This document shows positions 26,032 to 34,090 of a stretch of 64,000 nt of DNA, in pieces. The notes under the pieces are model-generated. The model had not been told where the DNA came from and searched no databases. It worked only from the letters and a program-made list of their open reading frames with translations. The stretch's first letter is position 1. Each line of letters begins with the position of its first letter. Location of the stretch: the NCBI GenBank assembly GCA_040384325.1, contig JAZKJL010000005.1, positions 434,001 to 498,000 on the forward strand, written 5' to 3'. The position numbers and the translations under genes are program-made. Source of the DNA: JACMLX01 sp040384325 (lineage in GTDB: Bacteria; Gemmatimonadota; Gemmatimonadetes; Gemmatimonadales; Gemmatimonadaceae).

Positions 26032-27822
26032 ATGAGCGCGTTCACCGCCCGTCGCAGCGCCGCCGCCCTCGCCCTCCGCTGGCATGCAGGCACCGGCACG
26101 TTGGTGGCTCTCACCGCCGCCCTCACGCTCGCCGGTGCGCTCCCCGCACTGGCCCTCCTTGGCGGCACCGCAGCTGCGCCATCACTCACGCTCGCCCTCG
26201 GCGACGTCCCCACGCTGCTGGCGGACTGGAACGGCCGAGGCATCGTCTGGCCACAGCTGCAGCAACTGGCGCTGCAGCAACTCACCGGCATCCTGCGCGG
26301 CGCCGTGCTGCTCACGCTCACCGTCGGCGCCGCGACACTGCTGGCGCTACACCTCGCGCGCACTGCCGCACGCAGCGGTGAAGTGGTGGTCGCGCGATCG
26401 ATCGGCGCGTCACGACGCGTGCTTTTCGGCGCGCTGATGCTCGAAGCCGCCGCACTGGCAGGCGTCGCGCTGCTGGTCGGCATGCTGCTGGCCCTCATCG
26501 CGTCGTCGGTCATGCGCGCCACCTGGCCCGGCACCTCCGGCCCCGCCGACCTCGCCCTCACCACCGCGGCCACTCTCGGCGTCACGGCGCTGGTGCTCGT
26601 CGCGCCGCTGTTGCTGGTGCGCGCCCTTGCGACCACGCGCCTGGTCGACGACGACCGTCGCCCACTCGCGCTGATCATCCCCGCCCTGCAGCTCGGTGCC
26701 GCACTGGTGGTGCTGGCCGGCGGTGTACAGGTCCGGCGCGTCACCGACCGCGCGACCGCGCTGCTCTCCGATCCCGCGCTGGGTCGCACGCTGGTGCAGG
26801 ACGTCCGCGCACCGGACGGCGATCGCCTCGCGCGTGCGCAACGGTTCGCCGCCTTTCTCGACGCGCAGCACGCCGCCGATCCCACCGCACTCGTCAGCCT
26901 TGGTTCCAGCGGCATGCACCGCGGCCTCGGCACCAGCGCCAACGTCACCAGCGATTGCGGCACCCGCTGCAACGCCGGTGTGATCGTGCGCGGCAGCACT
27001 GAAACGGTGACACACCACGTCGTCAGCGGTGATACCTTCGCGCTCGCAGGACTGCAGGTGCTGCAGGGCCGCACGCTCGCCGATCGCGACCGATGGGACG
27101 CACCACTGGTGGCGGTGGTCAACGCCAGCTTCGCGCGCAGCATGTTCGCGAACGGGAACGCCGTTGGTCAGCGCCTCCAGCTGCCGATGCTCGGCAATCG
27201 ATGGTTCGAGGTGGTGGGCGTCGTCAGCGACGTGCCGACGCGAGGCTTCGGCAGCGCGGTGCAGCTCCCGCTGGCCGTCTACGTCAGTGTGCTGCAGCAT
27301 CCCGTGGCACGGCTCGAGCTGGCCACCACGCGCAACGCCGTCCCCGCCGACGTGATCAGCGCCATCGGTGCTCCCGTCGGCGGCACCGCCTCGCTGCAGG
27401 CACGACTCGCCACCGAAACGCGCGCACTGGAATGGTTTGCGCGCGTGCTGTTGGCAATGGGTGTCGTCACCGCCATCATCGCCGTCGGCGGCTTGATCGC
27501 GATGCTGCAGCTCTGGATCCAGTCGCAGCAACGCGAACTGGGCATCCGTCGCGCAATGGGCGCGCGACGTCGCGACATCCATCGCCTCGTCCTCGGCCGC
27601 GCCGCGCTGATGGCCGGCGGTGGCTCGCTCTTCGGTGCCTGGCTCGGTCAGGTGGCGTGGGACGTGCTGCCACGCATCGTGCCCGGTGCGCCGACGTTCG
27701 ACGGCGCCGTGGTCGTCGCCACCGGCCTCACGTTGTCACTGCTCACGATGGCGGTGGCGTTCATCATGTCGCACCGCTTCACCCGCACCACCGTCGGCAC
27801 CCTGCTCGCCGACGTGGGCTGA
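26032..27822 (+). CDS. FtsX-like ABC transporter permease
   Basis: 596-residue membrane protein of the MacB/FtsX (ADOP) permease superfamily. The N-terminal anchor helix is followed by a first three-helix FtsX block (about 95-230), a periplasmic MacB-type domain (about 240-450) and a second FtsX block (about 470-590) with ELGIRRAMGARRRDIHRLVL, the coupling-helix signature. There is no ATPase gene beside it, as is common for ADOP genes. It is shorter than typical 800-residue ADOP permeases because the first periplasmic domain is missing. Confidence 0.85.
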   Translation: MSAFTARRSAAALALRWHAGTGTLVALTAALTLAGALPALALLGGTAAAPSLTLALGDVPTLLADWNGRGIVWPQLQQLALQQLTGILRGAVLLTLTVGAATLLALHLARTAARSGEVVVARSIGASRRVLFGALMLEAAALAGVALLVGMLLALIASSVMRATWPGTSGPADLALTTAATLGVTALVLVAPLLLVRALATTRLVDDDRRPLALIIPALQLGAALVVLAGGVQVRRVTDRATALLSDPALGRTLVQDVRAPDGDRLARAQRFAAFLDAQHAADPTALVSLGSSGMHRGLGTSANVTSDCGTRCNAGVIVRGSTETVTHHVVSGDTFALAGLQVLQGRTLADRDRWDAPLVAVVNASFARSMFANGNAVGQRLQLPMLGNRWFEVVGVVSDVPTRGFGSAVQLPLAVYVSVLQHPVARLELATTRNAVPADVISAIGAPVGGTASLQARLATETRALEWFARVLLAMGVVTAIIAVGGLIAMLQLWIQSQQRELGIRRAMGARRRDIHRLVLGRAALMAGGGSLFGAWLGQVAWDVLPRIVPGAPTFDGAVVVATGLTLSLLTMAVAFIMSHRFTRTTVGTLLADVG

Positions 27823-27838
27823 CCGGCCACGCGCCAGG

Positions 27839-28186
27839 TCAGATCAGTTCACGCACGAAGCGCTCGAGCACACCCGCCACTTCCCACGAGAACACCAGCG
27901 CCACCGACGCTCCGGCCACCTGCAGTGCCTGCGCTGGCTGCGCCATGGCCGCCGCGCCCCACACCGGGATGCCACCTGCCACCAGCAACAGCGTCGCCGC
28001 GGCCGGCACCGTCGCCCCCGCACGCGACCGCAACTCGGCGCGGCGCGCAGCCGTGAAGCAAGCGGCTGCGGTCCAGCCGCTCACCGCGAACGACACCAGC
28101 AGCTGTGATGGATTGTCGGGAGTGAGCTGGTGCAGCAGGGCGGCGAACGACGGCAGCATGACGCGGGACCGGAGTGAAGTGCCCAT
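27839..28186 (-). CDS. Small hypothetical membrane protein
   Basis: 115 residues, start ATG 28186, with three hydrophobic segments (about 28-45, 58-80 and 84-105). No family recognised. It is convergent with the permease, with 16 bp between stop codons. Confidence 0.55.
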   Translation of the reverse strand: MGTSLRSRVMLPSFAALLHQLTPDNPSQLLVSFAVSGWTAAACFTAARRAELRSRAGATVPAAATLLLVAGGIPVWGAAAMAQPAQALQVAGASVALVFSWEVAGVLERFVRELI

Positions 28187-28306
28187 GTCGATGCGCGAGA
28201 CGCGCGCGCGTTTTCCCGACGCGGCGCCACATGGGTACTCCCCAGAGTGTCGACGCCGGAATCCGTAACACCCGGCGTACGCGCGACCGCCCGCCGCGCG
28301 GATATG

Positions 28307-28771
28307 TCAGCGCTTGCCGATCACCTGGATCACGCCCGCCGTGTTGCCGGTGCCGAACAGCGTGGTGGCGTCATTCGCATTCAGGTACCGGATCTCGAGG
28401 ATCTGCGACAGCGTGATCTCCTCCAGTGCCCGCACACCACCCATGCGCTGGCTGTCCAGGAATACCTGCACCTCGTTGGCGCTCACGTCCACCGACCCCC
28501 CGTCGCTCTGCGACGTGGAGCCGGACCGCGCCCGCAGCATCGCCGGCCGCAGCCGCTGCACGATCCCGTACGCGGTCTGCACGGTGCCGCCCAACGCCGC
28601 GATCTCCTCCGGAGAGATCACGTTGGCCCGTTTCCGCGGCGGCTTGGCCGGCTTCCCGGCCGCGGTATCCGTCACCTGCGCCGCGAGTGTCGTGGCAACG
28701 AAGCACAGCGCACCGGCCTGCAGCATGGTGAGCACGGCGAGACGCACCAGCGGGGAGCGACGTGTGGGCAT
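28307..28771 (-). CDS. Small exported protein with TonB-plug-like C-terminus
   Basis: 154 residues. A signal peptide spans about 1-31 (LTMLQAGALCFVATTLAAQ). After a Lys/Arg/Pro-rich linker, the C-terminal half reads VQVFLDSQRMGGVRALEEIT, then ILEIRYLNANDATTLFGTGN and AGVIQVIGKR. That order (short displayed ligand, I-E-I-x-x-L, D-A-x-x-L-F/Y-G, G-V-I-x-V) copies the end of a TonB-dependent receptor plug domain, but no barrel follows. ATG 28771 gives the signal peptide. It is divergent from the second BNR protein. Role unknown. Confidence 0.72.
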   Translation of the reverse strand: MPTRRSPLVRLAVLTMLQAGALCFVATTLAAQVTDTAAGKPAKPPRKRANVISPEEIAALGGTVQTAYGIVQRLRPAMLRARSGSTSQSDGGSVDVSANEVQVFLDSQRMGGVRALEEITLSQILEIRYLNANDATTLFGTGNTAGVIQVIGKR

Positions 28772-28917
28772 GGGTCCGTCCGGTGAAGGGTGGTGCCCTA
28801 CGATACAGCGGCCCCCGACGCACCGCATCACGCGGCGGTGATGGGGTCGGCATCACCGGCGCCGTCCGGCGCGTATCGTGAGGAAGCCCACCCACCTGCT
28901 CCCCCGCACCCGCGCGC

Positions 28918-31900
28918 ATGCCCGCCCTCCATCGACACCACGCGACGACCATCGCGCTGCTGACGCTCCTCGTGGCATCCACCAGCCACGCCCAGCGCAC
29001 CCGGGCCACCGCGCCCGCCGCCGCGACCACCCTCGACTCGACACTGCTCGGCTCGATGAAATACCGGCTCATCGGGCCGTATCGCGGTGGGCGCTCGACC
29101 GCGATCGCGGGTGTCGCCGCATCGCCGTTCCTCTTCTATTCCGGCAGCACCGGCGGCGGCGTGTGGAAGACCGATGACGCGGGCCAGAGCTGGACGCCCA
29201 TCAGCGACAAGTTCTTCGGCGGCGTGATCGGCTCCATCGACGTCGCCGACTCCGACCCGAACGTGATCTACGTCGGCACCGGGTCGCAGGACGTGCGCGG
29301 CAACTCGTCCACCGGTCGCGGCATGTGGAAGTCCACCGACGCCGGACGCACCTGGAAGTTCAGCGGGCTGCGCGAAACGGGCGCCATCGGCCGCACGGTG
29401 GTGCACCCCACCAACCCGGACCTCGTCTACGCCGCGGCACTCGGCCATCCCTTCGGCCGCAATCGCGAACGCGGCATTTACCGGTCGAAGGACGGCGGTG
29501 CCACCTGGTCGCAGGTCTTCTTCCTCAACGACTCCACCGGCGCCAGCGAGCTGGTGATGCACCCCACCAATCCGCGCATTCTCTACGCCGGCATGTGGCG
29601 GGCGGAACGGAAGCCGTGGACCATGGTCTCCGGTGGGCCGGAAGGTGGCGTCTACCGCAGCACCGACGGCGGTGACAGCTGGACCAAGCTCGCCGGCGGC
29701 CTCCCCACTGGCCTTGTCGGCAAGGTCGGCATCACCATTTCACCCGTGAACCCGGATCGCATCTGGGCGCTGGTTGAGGCCGAACCGCACGGCGGACTCT
29801 ACCGCAGCGATGATGGCGGTACGGCGTGGACACGCGTCAACGCCGAGAACAAGATCCGGCAGCGAGCCTGGTATTACTACAGGGTGGTGGCCGATCCAGT
29901 GAACGAAAATCAGGTCTGGCTGATGAGCGTCGCGCTGCACAAGTCCGTAGACGGTGGCCGCACCTTCGAAGCAGTAACGGTGCCGCATGGCGACACACAC
30001 GACTTGTGGATCAATCCGGCCAACCCGCGCATCATGGGACTGAGCGATGACGGTGGCTCCGTCGTGTCGCTCACCGGCGGCAAGACGTGGAGCAGCATGA
30101 ACCTGCTGCCCACTGCCGAGCTCTACGATGTGGTGGTCGATCACGCATACCCGTATCGCGTCTACACCGCGCAGCAGGACAACACCTCCATCTCGGTGCC
30201 GGCCTGGCTCGACGCCAACACCCTGCACCCGCTCAATGCCTGGATGAATGCGGGCGGCTGCGAGACCGGCCCGGTGGCGCTCCACCCCGACTTCCCCGAT
30301 GTCATCTACGGCGGCTGTTATGGCGGGGCCATCAACCGCTACGAACCGAAGCGCGACATCCGGCGTGACGTGATCGCGTACCCGCAGCAGCAGGTCGGCC
30401 AGAAGGGGTCGGAGGTGAAGTACCGCTTCCAGTGGGTCGCCCCGATCCTCGTGTCGCGCCACGACCGCAACACCGTCTATCACGCGTCGCAGGTGCTGCA
30501 TCGCACCCGTGATGGCGGCATGAGCTGGACGGTCATCAGCCCTGATCTGACCACCAACGACAAGTCCACCCAGGGTATGCCGGGCGGGCCGATCAACGGC
30601 GACCAGACCGGCGTCGAGATGTTCAACACCATCTTCGCGCTGGCCGAGGATCCCGTCGATGCCAGGACGTTGTGGACGGGGAGCGATGATGGGCGGGTGC
30701 ACATCACGCGTGATGGCGGTGGCACCTGGACCGACATCACCCCGCGCGACATGCCGAAGTTCGGGACGGTCAATCGCATCGACGCATCGCGCCACGTGCC
30801 CGGTCGGGCATACATCGCCGTCCATCGCTATCGCCTCGACGACTACGCGCCGTATGCCTGGCGCACCGACGACTACGGGAAGACGTGGACCCGCATCACC
30901 GACGGCAGCAACGGCATTCCCGGTGACTTCCCGGTGCGGGTGGTGCGCGAGGATGCCCGGCGCGCCGGACTGCTCTACGCCGGTACCGAGTTCGGTCTTT
31001 TCGTCTCGCTCGACAACGGCGGCCGATGGCAGTCGTTCCAGCGCAACCTGCCGGTGGTGCCGATCAGCGACCTGCAGCTCTGGAACGATGACCTGATCGT
31101 CGGCACGCAGGGTCGCTCGCTCTGGATCCTCGACGACCTGTCGCCGCTGCAGCAGCTGGCCGACGCGCGCCCGACGACGCCGATCCACCTCTTCAAGCCG
31201 CGGGATGTGGTGCGCAGTGATCGCAGCCAGAGTGGCGGTGCCGGAGGCGTGGAGGCGCGACTCGATCCACCGCCGGTCGGGGCCTCGCTGCACCTCGTGC
31301 TGCGCGACAGCGTCACCGCACCGTACACGATCGACATCCGTACTGCGGCCGGCGCTGCGGTACGCACCCTCACCACCGACACGGCGGAGAGCCGTCGCCG
31401 CCAGCAGCCGGCGCTGCCGGTGAAGGCGGGCGCCCACGTGGTGTCGTGGGACCTCACCTGGCCCGGGCCGGTGATGGCCTCCGACCAGTTGCTCTGGGGC
31501 TACACGGGCGGCATCCGCGTCGTGCCGGGTGACTACGAGGCGCGACTGGTCGCCGGCACCGTCACGCAGGCACACCGCTTCAAGGTGCTGCCCGACCCGC
31601 GACTCACCGACGTCACGGCGGCGGATTACGTCGCCCAGTTCGAAACGGCGCGCCTGCTGCGCGACACCCTCGAGTCGCTCAATCGCTCGCTGGAAACGAT
31701 GCGCGGCGTGCGCGCACAGGCGAAGGCCAGCGTCGAACAGGCGGCCAAGGCCGGCGTGTCCGCCGAACTGGCGCCGATCGCAGCGTCACTCGACGCCACA
31801 CTCGATTCACTGGAACGCCTGATGACCGAACCACGCATCAAGGTCGGGTACGACGTGTTGCGCTTCGGCGGGCGGCTCGACAACCAGCTGGCCGAGACCT

Positions 31901-32121
31901 ACGGCAACGTGACCGGCACCAACGGCTACATCCACGGCGGGCCGGAAGGCCGGCCGACGCAGGGTGCGGTGCAGCGCAGCGGTGAACTGGTCAGCCAGTG
32001 GAATCCGCTCGCGCGGCGTCTCGAGGAAGTCCTCGCGCGCGACGTCGCCGCGTTCAACGCCAAGGTCTCGTCACTCGGTCTCGCGCCGATCGTGCTGCCG
32101 CGAAAGAAGCCGATCGCCTGA
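28918..32121 (+). CDS. Exported BNR/sortilin-like beta-propeller protein (second paralogue)
   Basis: 1067 residues with a signal peptide (about 1-25, ending SHAQR). Repeated Asp-box motifs include TDDAGQSW, STDAGRTW, SKDGGATW, STDGGDSW, SDDGGTAW, TRDGGMSW, TRDGGGTW and TDDYGKTW, covering residues 60-720 as two propellers. A beta domain (about 780-890) and a helical C-terminal region follow. Domain order matches the protein at 2334-5603, but the two are clearly divergent. Exported, probably periplasmic or surface-bound; enzymatic activity is not established for the group. Confidence 0.88.
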   Translation: MPALHRHHATTIALLTLLVASTSHAQRTRATAPAAATTLDSTLLGSMKYRLIGPYRGGRSTAIAGVAASPFLFYSGSTGGGVWKTDDAGQSWTPISDKFFGGVIGSIDVADSDPNVIYVGTGSQDVRGNSSTGRGMWKSTDAGRTWKFSGLRETGAIGRTVVHPTNPDLVYAAALGHPFGRNRERGIYRSKDGGATWSQVFFLNDSTGASELVMHPTNPRILYAGMWRAERKPWTMVSGGPEGGVYRSTDGGDSWTKLAGGLPTGLVGKVGITISPVNPDRIWALVEAEPHGGLYRSDDGGTAWTRVNAENKIRQRAWYYYRVVADPVNENQVWLMSVALHKSVDGGRTFEAVTVPHGDTHDLWINPANPRIMGLSDDGGSVVSLTGGKTWSSMNLLPTAELYDVVVDHAYPYRVYTAQQDNTSISVPAWLDANTLHPLNAWMNAGGCETGPVALHPDFPDVIYGGCYGGAINRYEPKRDIRRDVIAYPQQQVGQKGSEVKYRFQWVAPILVSRHDRNTVYHASQVLHRTRDGGMSWTVISPDLTTNDKSTQGMPGGPINGDQTGVEMFNTIFALAEDPVDARTLWTGSDDGRVHITRDGGGTWTDITPRDMPKFGTVNRIDASRHVPGRAYIAVHRYRLDDYAPYAWRTDDYGKTWTRITDGSNGIPGDFPVRVVREDARRAGLLYAGTEFGLFVSLDNGGRWQSFQRNLPVVPISDLQLWNDDLIVGTQGRSLWILDDLSPLQQLADARPTTPIHLFKPRDVVRSDRSQSGGAGGVEARLDPPPVGASLHLVLRDSVTAPYTIDIRTAAGAAVRTLTTDTAESRRRQQPALPVKAGAHVVSWDLTWPGPVMASDQLLWGYTGGIRVVPGDYEARLVAGTVTQAHRFKVLPDPRLTDVTAADYVAQFETARLLRDTLESLNRSLETMRGVRAQAKASVEQAAKAGVSAELAPIAASLDATLDSLERLMTEPRIKVGYDVLRFGGRLDNQLAETYGNVTGTNGYIHGGPEGRPTQGAVQRSGELVSQWNPLARRLEEVLARDVAAFNAKVSSLGLAPIVLPRKKPIA

Positions 32122-32145
32122 GAAAATCTTCATCGATGTGATCGC

Positions 32146-32173
32146 AGCGGCTGGCCGGAAACGGTCAGCCGCT
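32146..32173 (+). terminator. Hairpin after the BNR gene
   Basis: An 11-pair stem (AGCGGCTGGCC with GGTCAGCCGCT, one G-U pair) and a 6-nt loop, 24 bp after the stop at 32121. The following bases are not U-rich, so termination is plausible but not certain. Confidence 0.5.
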
Positions 32174-32307
32174 GTCGTATCCGGGAGCGGCATGTGGGTG
32201 TGTCGATCATTCCCGCAGATCGTCATCCGACACTCGCAGGCATCGCGTCGTGGTGCAGGGCTCACCCCCGCGCCTCGCCCCCCGCTCGCCACCACACCCA
32301 TCCAGGA

Positions 32308-33540
32308 ATGCGCTTCACCCATCGCAGCGGCGCGCTGCTGCTCCTTCTCGCCGCCACCGTCACGGCCGGCACCGCCTCCGCGCAGCAGAATCCGGTCATC
32401 GGGTACGCTTGTCCGGTGACCTACAACGTCGCGGACAGCGTAGCGTTCGCGGCACGTCAGGTCGTCGAGATCCGCACGCCGTACGGCAACTCGCTGGAAC
32501 TTGGCATCAAGAACCAGTTCCACCCGCGTGCCAAGGGGCAGTATTCACGCGCCGACATGGAGATCCGCAATCGCGTCAGTGCCGATGGCTACTTCGGCAC
32601 CGTCGTCGGCATCCGCTACTCGCTCGGCGAAGCCAAGCAATTCTGCATGGAGTGGATCAACCGGCTGCGACGCGAGGGCTACACGCTCTACGGAATCGGC
32701 AGTCCGATCTACTCGGCCGGCGAAGACGAGGTCGTGCGCGAGTTTGGTTTTCTCTCGATCCTCGAATATCCGAACTACATCCCTGGCACCGTTGCCTCGC
32801 TGGCATCCCGTGGACGCCTCGGTGATCCGATGGGTGTCGCGGCCAAGGGCAGCACGCAGGGCGGCCGCACCGGTGGCGTGAACGCCGAGGGGCGCACGCC
32901 GGCCGAGCAGATCGAGTTCGAGCGCGCGGTGCTGGCGATGAATCGTCGCATGCTGCTGCAGGCAGACAGCCTGTTCGACGCCGGTGAGTACGCCGCCGCT
33001 CGCGAGCTCTGGGGGCGCGTGATCGTCACCAGCCTCGGTGAGGTCAACGAGACCCAGGTGCGCGCCAAGATGAAGCTCGCGAGCGACCGGATCGCCCTGC
33101 AGCAGTACGCCAACTTCACCCGCCAGACCGGCCTCTCCTTCGGCGTCAATGGCGGCTCGAGCTACTTCGAGCGTGACGGTGGGCTTCTTGGCGTCGGGAT
33201 CGCGCGTCGCACGTTCGGCCTCAATGCCTTCTACGGCATCGGCATGGCGCTGACCAGCATCTCCGACGCGGTCTACGACAACACCGACGGCGCAGAGCGC
33301 GTAGGCGAGTTCACGCGCTACCAGGCTCGCGTCGGCATCAACGTGCCGAAACTGCACCTCGGCTCCTTCGGACTCCGTGCCGGCTACATCTACCAGCGCA
33401 CCGACAAGCGCGCGCTGCACCTCGGCCTTGCCGGCATTCGGTACGGTGATGCCGACGGCCTCTCGATGCACGCCGACGTCATCCCGGTCTACGGCCAGAT
33501 GACGTTCGGATTCGGAATCGACATGAACTTCTCCAAGTGA
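32308..33540 (+). CDS. Exported hypothetical protein with helical middle and beta-rich C-terminus
   Basis: 410 residues with a signal peptide (about 1-24, TAGTASAQQ). The middle (about 205-270) is helical and looks like one or two TPR-like units (LLQADSLFDAGEYAAARELW). The C-terminal 140 residues have alternating patterns ending in FGFGIDMNFSK, as in an outer-membrane beta-barrel with a terminal aromatic-rich strand. AGGA precedes ATG 32308. It overlaps the following lipoprotein start, suggesting an envelope pair. Family not recognised. Confidence 0.75.
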   Translation: MRFTHRSGALLLLLAATVTAGTASAQQNPVIGYACPVTYNVADSVAFAARQVVEIRTPYGNSLELGIKNQFHPRAKGQYSRADMEIRNRVSADGYFGTVVGIRYSLGEAKQFCMEWINRLRREGYTLYGIGSPIYSAGEDEVVREFGFLSILEYPNYIPGTVASLASRGRLGDPMGVAAKGSTQGGRTGGVNAEGRTPAEQIEFERAVLAMNRRMLLQADSLFDAGEYAAARELWGRVIVTSLGEVNETQVRAKMKLASDRIALQQYANFTRQTGLSFGVNGGSSYFERDGGLLGVGIARRTFGLNAFYGIGMALTSISDAVYDNTDGAERVGEFTRYQARVGINVPKLHLGSFGLRAGYIYQRTDKRALHLGLAGIRYGDADGLSMHADVIPVYGQMTFGFGIDMNFSK

Positions 33541-33911
33541 TGGTTCCGATGCGCCTCTTCATCGCACGCACCCGCGCCCTCCTGGCCGGCGTCGCCGCCG
33601 TCACGCTCCTCGCAGGCTGCGACTCGTACGCCACCGATCCGTCGTTCGAGAGCAATCCCGGCTCGGCACCCGCCAGCCAGCTGACGATCACCAACGGCTC
33701 CGCGACCAGCATGGCCGAGGTCTACTTCGCGCCGTGCAGCGTCAGCTCGTACGGCAGCAATCGCGGCGTGCAGGCGGGCTTCGCGTCGCGCACCTTCAAC
33801 GTCACGCCCGACTGCTACGATGTGCGCGTGGTGTTCACCACCCGTGAGGTGCGTGAGCAGCGGGTGACGATCCCGATCGGCGAATCGCGGTCACTTACGC
33901 TGCGCATCTGA
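33537..33911 (+). CDS. Small hypothetical lipoprotein
   Basis: 124 residues or slightly fewer. Candidate starts are GTG 33537, ATG 33540 and ATG 33549; the first two overlap the upstream stop codon, indicating coupling. Lipobox LLAGC at about residue 28, then a compact beta-rich domain with two cysteines (FAPCSVSS and TPDCYDVR) that could form a disulfide. The second half (YDVRVVFTTREVREQRVTI) looks like an immunoglobulin-type or cupredoxin-like sandwich. Family unknown; partner of the preceding envelope protein. Confidence 0.68.
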   Translation: MMVPMRLFIARTRALLAGVAAVTLLAGCDSYATDPSFESNPGSAPASQLTITNGSATSMAEVYFAPCSVSSYGSNRGVQAGFASRTFNVTPDCYDVRVVFTTREVREQRVTIPIGESRSLTLRI

Positions 33912-33934
33912 CGGCAGGCTGGGCGGCGTTCGAT

Positions 33935-33969
33935 GCGCGGGACGTGGCCTCTGGCTGCGTCCCGCGCAG
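33935..33969 (+). terminator. Hairpin after the lipoprotein gene
   Basis: Perfect 11-bp stem (TGCGCGGGACG, 33935-33945, with CGTCCCGCGCA, 33959-33969) and a 13-nt loop, starting 24 bp after the stop. There is no U-run, but it is the strongest hairpin in the gap before the TonB receptor promoter. Confidence 0.5.
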
Positions 33970-34021
33970 TGCATCCGAGGCACGATCCGGTCACGGTGCC
34001 GGGGGTCCGGATCAATCCCGA

Positions 34022-34081
34022 TTGACATGCTCCCCTTTCCGGTACATTCTCGGGTGTCACTAGGTGATACTCATTCTCATC
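34022..34081 (+). promoter_or_regulatory. Promoter and Fur-box-like site of the TonB receptor
   Basis: TTGACA (34022-34027) and TACATT (34043-34048) with a 15-bp spacer form a candidate promoter. The 17-bp site TGATACTCATTCTCATC (34065-34081) contains the TGAGAATGA core on the other strand and resembles a Fur box. The identical 17 bp occurs before the PepSY gene. It lies downstream of the predicted transcription start and ends 9 bp before ATG 34091. A dyad TCAATC-CC-GATTGA (34012-34025) overlaps the -35 box. Confidence 0.68.
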
Positions 34082-34090
34082 CATCTCGTC

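Noticed and set aside
34064..34090. Nine-residue N-terminal extension (starting at GTG 34064) of the TonB receptor
   Set aside because: It would make the Fur-like site coding; the peptide MILILIHLV is not part of the signal sequence expected from MRCPSP onward.
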